From contig NZ_CP021361.1 of assembly GCF_002157145.1 (NCBI RefSeq), positions 124,001 to 188,000 of the forward strand: 64,000 bases of DNA, read 5' to 3'. The position numbers were made by a program, and so were the translations under genes. The stretch is from Acidovorax carolinensis (lineage in GTDB: Bacteria > Pseudomonadota > Gammaproteobacteria > Burkholderiales > Burkholderiaceae_C). Within the stretch, counting starts at the first letter, position 1, and each line of letters begins with the position of its first letter. This document shows, in pieces, positions 18,312 to 26,183 of the stretch. Below the pieces are notes generated by a model. It made no database searches. It saw nothing but the letters and a program-made list of their open reading frames with translations, and was not told the DNA's origin.

Positions 18312-19106
18312 TCAAGCCTGGGGCCACTGGAAGGGCATGGGCCTTTTCTCCAGGAAGCAGCGCACCGCCTCGCGGTGCTCGGTCGTGCCCATGGCCAGGG
18401 CCTGGGCGTTGGCCTCCTGCTCCAGCAGCGAGGGAAGGTCGGTCGCGGCCAGGGCGAGTGAACGCTTGATCAGGCTCAGCGCCACCGGCGACGCGCCCAC
18501 GAAGCTGCGCGCAATCGCCTGGGCGCGCGCCTGCAGCGCATCGGGCTCGACCAGCTCGGTGGCAATGCCCAGTTGCAGTGCCTCCTGCGCCGAGACCTCA
18601 CGGCCCGACAGCATGAGCTCGCGCGCACGCTGCACGCCAACGATGCGCGGCAGGGTGTAGAACGCCGCGCAGTCCGGCACCACGCCCACGCGGATGAACG
18701 ACATGGCAAAGCGCGCGCGGGTGCTGGCGATGATGAAATCCGCCGCCAGCGCCAGGCTGAAGCCGGCGCCATAGGCCGCACCATCGACGGCGGCGACCAC
18801 CGGCTTGTCCAGCAACATCAAATCTTTGAGCCAGTCGTGCAGGCTGGTCAGGCGCCGACGCCAGCCGCCGTTGTCCAGGCCGCTGGCCGCGATGTTGCCC
18901 AGGTCCCCGCCAGAACAGAAATGCGTGCCAGCACCGGTCAGCACCAGGGCGCGGATGGCGGGGTCGGCCTGCACCTGGCGCACCACCTCGGCCATCTCCA
19001 CGCGCATGGCGGGGTCGAAGGCGTTGCGCTTGGCGGGGTTGCTCAAGGTCAGCGCGGCCACGCCGTCCTGTACCGCGAAAGCAATGCGCTCGTAGCCGGC
19101 GCTCAT
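18312..19106 (-). CDS. Enoyl-CoA hydratase/isomerase family protein (crotonase)
   Basis: A 264-residue crotonase, paralogous to the protein at 5692-6486. Oxyanion-hole segments are FCSGGDLGNI and AYGAGFSLALA. Like its paralogue it lacks the FGxPE glutamate (FAMSFIRVGVVPD instead) and has the VPDCAAFYTLP motif, suggesting an isomerase-like active site. ATG at 19106 overlaps the stop of the upstream SDR gene as ATGA, so translation is probably coupled. A far longer open frame upstream of this start is a shadow of the SDR gene. Confidence 0.88.
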   Translation of the reverse strand: MSAGYERIAFAVQDGVAALTLSNPAKRNAFDPAMRVEMAEVVRQVQADPAIRALVLTGAGTHFCSGGDLGNIAASGLDNGGWRRRLTSLHDWLKDLMLLDKPVVAAVDGAAYGAGFSLALAADFIIASTRARFAMSFIRVGVVPDCAAFYTLPRIVGVQRARELMLSGREVSAQEALQLGIATELVEPDALQARAQAIARSFVGASPVALSLIKRSLALAATDLPSLLEQEANAQALAMGTTEHREAVRCFLEKRPMPFQWPQA

Positions 19107-19908
19107 GCCGCCTCCCTTGGCACGTAGGACGCGCGCATGTCCCGCCCGCCGCGCAGCGAGGAGCCGCCGTCCACGGGGATGACGGCGCCCGTCACATAGC
19201 CGGCCTGCGGCGACGACAGGAACAGCGCCATGTGGGCGATGTCTTCGAGCGTGCCCATGCGCTGCAGCGGCACGCTGGCGACCGCGTTGGCCAGCGCCTC
19301 GGGCGTGGGTGCCAGCCGGCGCATGCCCTCGGTGTCGCCGATGGGGCCAGGGGCGATGGCGTTCACGCGCACCCCCACCTCGCCCCACTCCATGGCCAGC
19401 ACGCGCGTCATCATGTCGATGCCGGCCTTGGCTGCGCAGGCATGCACCTGGTACATGGTGGGGTTCACGCCCTGCGGCGCCGAGATGTTGATGACGCTGG
19501 CGCCCGGTTTCTTGAGCAAGGGGTAGGCCAGGCGCAGCACATGGAAGCTGCCGTTCAGGTCGATGTCGATCACCGTCTTGAAGCCGTTGGGCGACAAATC
19601 GGCCGCGGGCGCGATGAAGTTGCCCGCCGCGCCGGAGATCAGCACGTCGATTTCGCCAAACTGCGCATGCGCCTGGCGCAGCGCCGCGTCCACCGCGGCG
19701 GGGTCGCGTACGTCGGCGCTAATGCCCAGCGCCTGGGCACCCAGCGCGCGCAGGCCTTCGGCGGCCTGCTGCACCTTGTCGGGCGAACGGCTCATCACGG
19801 CGACATGGGCACCGGCGCGCGCAAATGCCTGGGCAATGCCCAGGTTGATGCCGCTGCTGCCCCAGCAACAAAGACATGGCGGCCGGCAAAGGAAGGGGTT
19901 TCAGACAT
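19103..19908 (-). CDS. SDR-family oxidoreductase (2,4-dienoyl-CoA reductase-like), frameshifted
   Basis: A short-chain dehydrogenase in two frames. ATG at 19908 starts MSETPSFAGRHVFVAG; then the frame breaks at CCCC 19860-19863 (plus strand). With one added base the sequence becomes VAGGSSGINLGIAQAFARAG, the cofactor loop typical of 2,4-dienoyl-CoA reductases, and continues through ISGAAGNFIAP and GYVTGAVIPVDGG to 19103. Corrected length is 807 nt and 268 residues. Without the correction only a protein from MMSRSPDKVQQ (19798) lacking the nucleotide-binding loop could be made. The usual SDR Tyr is not obvious; MYQVHACAAKAG stands at the YxxxK position, with His-Ala instead of Tyr-Ser, as in dienoyl reductases. 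Confidence 0.8.
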
Positions 19909-20005
19909 GGGTAGGTTCTTTCTGCGCCGCCTCTTGCAGCGGGCGCCACGGCATTTTTCTGGTTGCGGATGGGGTAAAGCTTTGATGAAGGTGACCAGGG
20001 CCTCA

Positions 20006-20164
20006 GAGGCTGAGAGTTTTTTGCCCGTGCCCGAAAGGCGCGTCAAAACGCCGCTGATCGAGGCGCAAAGCACAGCCATAGCTCGGGCTATGGCGCGCAT
20101 TTGCAACGACGAGCAGGGGTGATTTGGCGTGCAAGGCGGGCATAGGCAAAAGACTCTCAGCCTC
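20006..20164 (-). repeat. 159-bp element with terminal inverted repeats, family C (copy 2)
   Basis: Same length and ends as copy 1 (12202-12360) but inverted in the window. The central palindrome CCATAGCTCGGGCTATGG differs from copy 1 by a complementary swap when read on this strand. Read with the minus-strand CoA-ligase gene, it starts at the base directly after that gene's TGA stop, exactly as copy 1 does for its gene. Confidence 0.85.
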
Positions 20165-21739
20165 TCAGCCCACCTGTCGCGCCTGCCCGTCCCAGAAACG
20201 TGCGCGCAAGGCTTTCTTGTCGATCTTGCCCAGCGGGGTCACGGGCAGCTGCGGCTCCAGCCGCAGCAGCTTGGGCGTGTGCAGCGCACCTTTGTGCGCA
20301 TGCACAAAGTCCATCAGCGCCTGGGGCGTGGCGCTGGCGCCGGGCTTGAGCACCACCAGGGCGACCACGGCCTCGCCCCATTTGGCATCAGGCATGCCGA
20401 TCACGGCCGATTGCGCAACGGCAGGGTGCAGCGCCAGGCAGGCCTCGACCTCGCTGGAGTACACGTTGAAGCCTCCGGTGATGACCATGTCCTTGGCGCG
20501 GTCCACCAGGTAGAGGTAGCCGCCCTCGTCGCGGCGCGCCATGTCGCCGGTATGCAGCCAGCCTCCGGCAAAGGCTTCCTGCGTGGCGTCGGGGCGGTTC
20601 AGGTAACCCTCCATCACCAGCGGGCTGCGCACGCACAGTTCTCCCACTTCACCTGTGGCCACCTCTTGCCCCTGCGGGTCCAGCAGCCGCACCTGGTTGC
20701 CCGGCAGCGGCCGGCCGCACGACTGCAACCGCTCGGGGCGGGCCAGGTCGTGCGCGTCCTTGCGCAGGTAGCTGATGGTCATGGGTGCTTCGGCCTGGCC
20801 ATACAGCTGGCCAAAGAGGGGGCCAAAGCGCTGGATGGCCTCGGCCAGCCGCGCCGGTGCCATGGGCGATGCGCCGTACAGCACATAGCGCAGGCTGGAG
20901 CGGTCCCAGTGGTCCAGCCCAGGATGATCGAGCAGCCCGTAGATCTGCGTGGGCACCAGAAAGGTGGCGGTGATGCGGTGTTGCTGCACCGCCTGCAAAA
21001 AGCGCTCGGGCTGGTAGCCGTCCAGCAATACCAGCGTGCCGCCGCGCAGCAGCGTGGGCAGCACCATGGCGCCACCGGCGTGCGAGATCGGCGTGGCAAT
21101 GAGAAAGCGCAGTTCCTCGGGCCATTCCCAACCGGCCAGCTGTTGCAGCGTCATCGTGAGCGTGGTGCGGTGGCGGTGTACGACGCCCTTGGGGCGCCCG
21201 GTGGTGCCGCCGGTGTAGGTGATGCGGTAGATGTCTTCGGGCCGGGAGGCGATGGGCAGCGCGGCGCCACTGTGCGCCGCGCTGGCGGCGCTCAGGTCAT
21301 CGTCCAGACCAGAAGGCCCCAGACTGAGCACATGGCGCAGCGGCGTTCCCTCCTGCTGCCCCCTCTCCTGCAACGCCTGGCCGCGTTCGGCATAGCGTGG
21401 ATCGACCACCAGGGCGGCAATGCCGGCGTCCTGCAGCACAAACGCCTGGTCGTCCAATGCGCCCAACGGGTGCAGCGCCGTCTGGCGCAGGCCCAGCCAG
21501 GCGCAGGCGATCAGCACCACCAGCGCCTCGGGCCGGTTACCGGTGAGGATGGCCAAGCCGTCCTGGTGCCGCAGGCCGAGCGCCTGCAGTGCGCGCGCCA
21601 TGCGGTGCACGCGCTGCTGCAGCCCGGCGTAGGTCCAGTGGCTGCCATCCGGCAGTACCAGGGCCACGCGATCCGGGAACTGTTCAAAGGCTGCGCGGTA
21701 GGTCTCGGCCACAGTGGCGCCGGTGTGCAGTGCGGTCAA
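20165..21739 (-). CDS. AMP-dependent acyl-CoA synthetase/ligase
   Basis: A 524-residue ANL ligase. The phosphate loop ITYTGGTTGRPKGVVHRH lies near residues 183-200, YGQAEAPMTISYLRK near 315, WLHTGDMARRDEGG near 398 and the hinge ITGGFNVYSSEVE near 430. The C-terminal lysine is in TPLGKIDKKALR. It activates an unidentified acid. The stop lies directly at the edge of the family C element (20164). The next gene on this strand, 186 bp upstream, is the Bug protein at 21926. Confidence 0.9.
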   Translation of the reverse strand: MTALHTGATVAETYRAAFEQFPDRVALVLPDGSHWTYAGLQQRVHRMARALQALGLRHQDGLAILTGNRPEALVVLIACAWLGLRQTALHPLGALDDQAFVLQDAGIAALVVDPRYAERGQALQERGQQEGTPLRHVLSLGPSGLDDDLSAASAAHSGAALPIASRPEDIYRITYTGGTTGRPKGVVHRHRTTLTMTLQQLAGWEWPEELRFLIATPISHAGGAMVLPTLLRGGTLVLLDGYQPERFLQAVQQHRITATFLVPTQIYGLLDHPGLDHWDRSSLRYVLYGASPMAPARLAEAIQRFGPLFGQLYGQAEAPMTISYLRKDAHDLARPERLQSCGRPLPGNQVRLLDPQGQEVATGEVGELCVRSPLVMEGYLNRPDATQEAFAGGWLHTGDMARRDEGGYLYLVDRAKDMVITGGFNVYSSEVEACLALHPAVAQSAVIGMPDAKWGEAVVALVVLKPGASATPQALMDFVHAHKGALHTPKLLRLEPQLPVTPLGKIDKKALRARFWDGQARQVG

Positions 21740-21925
21740 GGGGGTTTCCTTTTTGTCCAGAAAGTGTGAGACCTGGTCACGATCTTTTCAGAGGGGGCTG
21801 TTGTTGGCGTGAGCGGGCATGGCGGGGTTCGTCGCGCCCTCACGGGCGGCCGGATACCGCGTTGCCCCGCCGGGGGCGCCCAGGCCTGCGGCACCCCTCA
21901 CTCAGCGGATCATGGGTTCCTCACC

Positions 21926-22924
21926 TCAGTCGAGCTGCAGTTTCTGGCTGCGGATCAGCTCGCCCCAGTCCCGGCGGTCACGCTCCACCATTTGCGCGAA
22001 CGGCTCGCTCGCCATGCCGCCGGGCCGGCCGCCCAGTTCGCGGTAACGCTGGACCACGGCCGGGTCCTTGAGCACGGCGATCAGGTTGTCGGTGAGCTTC
22101 TTCACGACGTCCGGCGGCGTCTTGGCGGGCACGAAAAAGCCCATCCAGCCCACTTTGTCGAAATCCTTCATGCCCAGCTCGGTCATGGTGGGCACATCGG
22201 GTAGATCGGGCTCGCGTTGGGCGCCGGTCACCGCCAGCGCGCGCAGCTTGCCGTCCTTGATGTGGCCCAGCGAGCCCGTGAGGTTGTCGAACATGAACTG
22301 CGTTTCGCCGCCCACGATGGCCATGGTGGCCGGCGCGGAGCCCTTGTAAGGCACATGGACCACATCAACCCCCGCGCTCTGGCGCAGCAGCTCGCCCATC
22401 AGGTGCGTGGTCTGGCCCACGCCCGCCGACGAAAACGCCAGCTTGCCCGGCTCGCGCTTGGCTGCGGCGACGAGGTCCTTCAGGCTCTTGATGGGCGACT
22501 TCGCCGGCACGACCAGCACATTGGCGAACGAGATCATGTCGGTCAACGCGATGAAGTCCTCGGCCTTGTAGGTGAGCTTCTGGTAGGCGGTGTAGTTGAT
22601 GGCGTTGGAGCCGGTGTTGCCCACCAGCACGGTGTAGCCGTCGGGCTGGGCACGCGCCACCAGGCCGGTGCCGAGCATGCCGCCCGCACCGGGCTTGTTG
22701 TCCACCACGATGGACTGGCCCAGCCGCTCGCCGAGCTTTTGCGCCATGAAGCGCGCGGGCGTGTCGGTGGTGCCACCGGCCGCGCCGGGCACGACGAAGG
22801 TGATGGGGCGCGTGGGCCAGGCGGTGTCTGCCCGCGCGGGCTGCGACGTGGCCAGGGCTGCCAGACCCAGCAGGGCGCTGGCGCCCGCCAGGCGCAGCGC
22901 GTGGCGGCGATGAGGAAATTGCAT
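21926..22924 (-). CDS. Bug/TctC-family solute-binding protein
   Basis: A 332-residue periplasmic binding protein. The ATG at 22924 has AAGGAGAAAAAC before it; a start nine codons upstream does not. Signal peptide: HRRHALRLAG, hydrophobic core, AARADTAW-like cleavage region. Hallmarks: VPGAAGGTTDTPAR and DNKPGAGGMLGTG. It probably serves the CoA ligase at 20165-21739. The 186 bp between them hold no gene I can support. Confidence 0.92.
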   Translation of the reverse strand: MQFPHRRHALRLAGASALLGLAALATSQPARADTAWPTRPITFVVPGAAGGTTDTPARFMAQKLGERLGQSIVVDNKPGAGGMLGTGLVARAQPDGYTVLVGNTGSNAINYTAYQKLTYKAEDFIALTDMISFANVLVVPAKSPIKSLKDLVAAAKREPGKLAFSSAGVGQTTHLMGELLRQSAGVDVVHVPYKGSAPATMAIVGGETQFMFDNLTGSLGHIKDGKLRALAVTGAQREPDLPDVPTMTELGMKDFDKVGWMGFFVPAKTPPDVVKKLTDNLIAVLKDPAVVQRYRELGGRPGGMASEPFAQMVERDRRDWGELIRSQKLQLD

Positions 22925-22964
22925 GTTTTTCTCCTTGGGTTGTGGCTGCATTGCAGCCGTCTAT

Positions 22965-23012
22965 TTGCTATTTTTTAGATAGCTTGTTGCGCTTGATGGG
23001 TGGGCGTTAACG
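22965..23012. repeat. Intergenic hairpin repeat, family A (with AT-rich leading stem)
   Basis: GCTATTTTTTAGATAGC forms a leading hairpin, followed by TTGTTGCGCTTGATGG, the family A core. The second arm is degenerate. It lies between the Bug gene (start 22924) and the crotonase gene (stop 23037). Confidence 0.55.
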
Positions 23013-23036
23013 CCTCTTTTGCCATCAAGCCTCGCA

Positions 23037-23801
23037 TCAGACGCCTTTCCAGGTCGGCGCGCGTTTCTCGGCAAAAGCTGCGGCGCCTTCGCGTGCGTCC
23101 AGCGAGGCGAACACCGGCGTGGTGATGACGGCCTGGCGGTCAAACATCTCGGCCTGCGTCCAGTCGGCCGACTCTTGTGCCACGCGCTTGCTGGCGATCA
23201 GCGCCAGCGGGCCGTTGGCTGCCACGGCCTGGGCCAGCTCCAGCGCTGCATCCAGCGCCTGGCCGGGTTCGACCAGGCGGTTGACCAGGCCGTGGGCATG
23301 GGCGCGCTCGGCGCCGAACATGTCGCCCGTGAGGATGCATTCCATGGCGACGTGGTAGGGCAGCCGCTTGGGCAGGCGCAGCAGGCCGCCGCCGGAGGCC
23401 GCCAGGCCGCGCTTGACCTCGGGCAGTCCGAACTTCGCCGTGCGCGCGGCCACGATCAGGTCGCAGGCCAGCACCACCTCGAAGCCGCCGGCCAGCGCAT
23501 AGCCCTCGACGGCGGCGATCAGCGGCTTGCGCGGCGGTTTTTGCGTGAGGCCGCAAAACCCCCGCCCGGGGATGGTGGGGCGCTTGCCCTGCAGGAAGCC
23601 CTTGAGGTCCATGCCCGCACAGAACGTGCCGCCCGCGCCGGTGACGATGCCCACCTGCAGCGCCGGGTTGCTGTCCAGCGCATCGAGTGCGGCGGCCATG
23701 GCCTCGGCCATCTCCAGCGTGGCGGCGTTGCGCGCCTCGGGGTTGCTCAGCGTCATGATCTGCACGTTGCCGCGTACTTCGACCAGTACCGTAGATGTCA
23801 T
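23037..23801 (-). CDS. Enoyl-CoA hydratase (crotonase family)
   Basis: A 254-residue crotonase with a classic hydratase active site: FCAGMDLKGF and GYALAGGFEVVLACD for the oxyanion hole, then FGLPEVKRGL carrying one catalytic Glu and AMECILTGD carrying the second. It therefore differs from the two isomerase-like paralogues in this window. The start at 23801 follows GAAAGGATTTTTGG. It is transcribed with the SDR at 23977 and thiolase at 24809 as a three-step hydration, oxidation, thiolysis series, although a family B repeat interrupts the first gap. Confidence 0.9.
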   Translation of the reverse strand: MTSTVLVEVRGNVQIMTLSNPEARNAATLEMAEAMAAALDALDSNPALQVGIVTGAGGTFCAGMDLKGFLQGKRPTIPGRGFCGLTQKPPRKPLIAAVEGYALAGGFEVVLACDLIVAARTAKFGLPEVKRGLAASGGGLLRLPKRLPYHVAMECILTGDMFGAERAHAHGLVNRLVEPGQALDAALELAQAVAANGPLALIASKRVAQESADWTQAEMFDRQAVITTPVFASLDAREGAAAFAEKRAPTWKGV

Positions 23802-23861
23802 CCAAAAATCCTTTCAGTTCTTGATCGCGCTGCAGGGCCCACACTGCATGAAACCGGCGCG

Positions 23862-23974
23862 ACCTGAGGCCAGGGCAGCCGAGCAAGGGCCGCCCCGCAG
23901 CGAGGGCTGCGTCCCCTGCCCGCGTAGCGCAGCGAAGCGAGAGCGGGGGGAAGCGGCGCAGCCGCTCAGGGGGG
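23862..23974. repeat. Intergenic GC-rich repeat, family B (copy 4)
   Basis: GAGCAAGGGCCGCCCCGCAG and CGCAGCCGCTCAGGGGGG match copy 2 closely. The CAGGGGGG end sits 2 bp from the stop of the minus-strand SDR gene (23977), the same placement as the other copies. Confidence 0.75.
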
Positions 23975-23976
23975 TG

Positions 23977-24744
23977 TTATCTAGGCGCCATGCGGATGGC
24001 CCCATCCAGGCGGATGGTTTCGCCGTTGAGCATGGGGTTCTCCAGGATGTGCAGCGCGGTCATCGCGTATTCGCTGGGGTGGCCCAGGCGTGCGGGGTGG
24101 GGCACCGAGGCGCCCAGCGACTGGCGCACGGCCTCGGGCAGCTTGGCCAGGATGGGCGTGTCGAACAGGCCCGGGGCGATGGTGCAGACGCGGATGAACT
24201 TGGACGCCAGGTCGCGCGCGGCGACGATGGTCATGCCGATCACTCCCGCCTTGGACGATGCGTAAGGGATCTGCCCGATCTGCCCCTCGTAGCCTGCCAC
24301 CGAGGCGGTGAGCACGCAGGCACCGCGCTCGCCGTCAATCGGCTCGTTCTTGGCCATGGCGACGGCCGCCAGGCGCAATGTGTTGAAGCTGCCGATCTGG
24401 TTGACACGGATGATGTTGGTGTATTTCTCCAGCGAGCCGGCGCTGCCGTCTTTCTCGATCAGGCGCACCGGCCCGCCGATGCCGGCGCAATGCACCAGCG
24501 CGCGGAAGTTGCCAAACGCTTCGGCCGCGGCGATGGCCTGGGCCATCTGTTCGGCGTCGGATACGTCGGCCTTCACATAGCGCAGACGGCCGGCGTATTT
24601 CTGCTCCATGGCAGCGCCGCGCTCGTCATTCAGGTCCACGGCCACCACGTTCAGGCCGCGCTCCAGCAGTGCAACGGCCGAGGCCTCGCCCAGGCCCGAG
24701 ACTGCGCCGGTGACGAGGGCGGTCATTCCTTGTGTCAGTTTCAT
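23977..24744 (-). CDS. SDR-family 3-hydroxyacyl-CoA dehydrogenase (HSD10-like)
   Basis: A 255-residue short-chain dehydrogenase similar to type II 3-hydroxyacyl-CoA dehydrogenases. The NAD loop is TGAVSGLGEASAVAL (about residues 12-26), followed by VDLND, which favours NAD. Then HCAGIGGP, the catalytic Ser in LTASVAGYEGQIGQ, and YASSKAG (about 160). The C-terminal NPMLNGETIRLDGAIRM is typical of the subgroup. Between a hydratase and a thiolase on the same strand, it fits the middle step of a beta-oxidation series. Confidence 0.9.
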   Translation of the reverse strand: MKLTQGMTALVTGAVSGLGEASAVALLERGLNVVAVDLNDERGAAMEQKYAGRLRYVKADVSDAEQMAQAIAAAEAFGNFRALVHCAGIGGPVRLIEKDGSAGSLEKYTNIIRVNQIGSFNTLRLAAVAMAKNEPIDGERGACVLTASVAGYEGQIGQIPYASSKAGVIGMTIVAARDLASKFIRVCTIAPGLFDTPILAKLPEAVRQSLGASVPHPARLGHPSEYAMTALHILENPMLNGETIRLDGAIRMAPR

Positions 24745-24763
24745 GTTTTTTCCCTTTATTGGG

Positions 24764-24811
24764 CTCTAGCGCTTATCCATCAAGCGCCAGCAGCTATTGA
24801 TTTGATAGTTA
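24764..24811. repeat. Intergenic hairpin repeat, family A
   Basis: CTAGCGCTTATCCATCAAGC continues into GCCAGCAGCTATTGATTTG; arms AGCGCTT/AAGCGCC. Near-complete copy. Its end runs into the stop codon (24809-24811) of the minus-strand thiolase gene. Confidence 0.75.
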
Positions 24812-25987
24812 CAGACGTTCAATAATCGTGGCGTTGGCCATGCCCCCGGCCTCGCACATGGACTGCAGGCCGTAGCGCTGGCCGCTGTCTTCCAGGGCGT
24901 GCAGCATGGTGGTCATCAGGCGGATGCCAGAGGCGCCCAGCGGGTGGCCCAGGGCGATGGCGCCGCCGCGCGGGTTCAGGCGCTCGCCGTCGGCCTTCAG
25001 TTCTTTTTGCCAGGCCATGGGCACCGAGGCAAAAGCCTCGTTGATCTCGTAGTGCTGGATGTCGTCCAGCTGCATCTTCGCCTTGGCCAGCGCGCGCTGC
25101 GTGGCCGGAATGGGGGCGGTGAGCATGTACAGCGGGTCGTCGCCCACCACGTCAAAGGCCACGAAGCGCGCGCGTGGGCGCAGGCCCAGCTGCTGGGCGC
25201 GCGCTTCGCTCATGATGAGCATGGCGCTGGCGCCGTCGGTCATCTGCGAGGCGTTGCCAGCCGTGGTGGCCCACCGAATCTGCGGGAAGCGCGCCGACAA
25301 CTCCTCGCTCTCGAACACGGCCTTCAGGCCGGCGAGCTTTTCCACCGTGGTGCCGGCGCGGATGGTTTCGTCCTGCAGCACGCGGCCCGCGGGCGTGTCG
25401 ATGCCGACGATCTCGCGTGCAAAGCCGCCGCCGGACTGCGCGGCATGGGCGCGCTGGTGCGATCGTGCGGCGTAGGCGTCCAGCTCGGTGCGGGAGAGGC
25501 CCCACTTGGCGGCGACCAGGTCGGCCGACACACCCTGGCCCACCAGGCCGGGTGCGTAGCGTGCGTCAAGGCGTGCGCCGTTGGGGTTCTTGCCCATGCG
25601 CGAGCTGCCCATGGGCACGCGGCTCATCGATTCCACCCCGCAGGCGATCACGATGTCCTGCGAGCCGGCCATGATGGCCTGGGCCGCGAAGTGCACGGCC
25701 TGCTGGCTGGAGCCGCACTTGCGGTCGATGGTGGTGGAGGGCACATGCGCGGGCAGGCCGGCGGCCAGCCACGCCAGGCGCCCGGGCGTGCCCGCCTGCT
25801 CGCCGGCCTGGCTGACGCAGCCGCAGATCACGTCATCCACCGTGCCGGGGTCGAGCCGGTTGCGGGCCACCAACTGTTCCAGCACCTGCGACAGCAGGTC
25901 CACGGGATGGACTTCGGCCAGCGCGCCATCGGGCTTGGCCCGGGCCATGGGGCTGCGGATGGCATCGACGATGACAGGAATATTCAT
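24809..25987 (-). CDS. Acetyl-CoA C-acyltransferase (thiolase)
   Basis: A 392-residue thiolase. Nucleophilic Cys in IDRKCGSSQQA (about residue 88), NEAFASVPMA (about 335), GHPLGASG (about 362) and the second Cys in MCEAGGMANA near the C-terminus. The CEAGG motif instead of CIGGG is seen in steroid-ring and branched-acyl thiolases of actinobacteria and proteobacteria, so the substrate may not be acetoacetyl-CoA (inference). Divergent from the CoA ligase at 26184 with a 196-bp control region that contains AT-rich sequence suited to promoters. Confidence 0.92.
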   Translation of the reverse strand: MNIPVIVDAIRSPMARAKPDGALAEVHPVDLLSQVLEQLVARNRLDPGTVDDVICGCVSQAGEQAGTPGRLAWLAAGLPAHVPSTTIDRKCGSSQQAVHFAAQAIMAGSQDIVIACGVESMSRVPMGSSRMGKNPNGARLDARYAPGLVGQGVSADLVAAKWGLSRTELDAYAARSHQRAHAAQSGGGFAREIVGIDTPAGRVLQDETIRAGTTVEKLAGLKAVFESEELSARFPQIRWATTAGNASQMTDGASAMLIMSEARAQQLGLRPRARFVAFDVVGDDPLYMLTAPIPATQRALAKAKMQLDDIQHYEINEAFASVPMAWQKELKADGERLNPRGGAIALGHPLGASGIRLMTTMLHALEDSGQRYGLQSMCEAGGMANATIIERL

Positions 25988-26183
25988 GTTTGCTCCATAT
26001 GTTTATGAGACGAATGATCCATTAAAAATCATTTTCTACCGGTTAGTTTGTCTTGAAGGGCGTGTTAACCCTATGCTTCTTCGGTGGAGTGCCTGAAAAA
26101 ATCACTGAAATTCCATTTTTGTGAGACGTGCAATTCGTTCTTGGTGGGGTTTGTCCACTTGCGGCGTCTGCGAGGAGAAACGA

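Noticed and set aside
18259..18327. Longer start for the IclR regulator (ATG 18327)
   Set aside because: It overlaps the upstream crotonase gene and the extra 23 residues show no family similarity; the GTG at 18258 has a better ribosome site. Not excluded.
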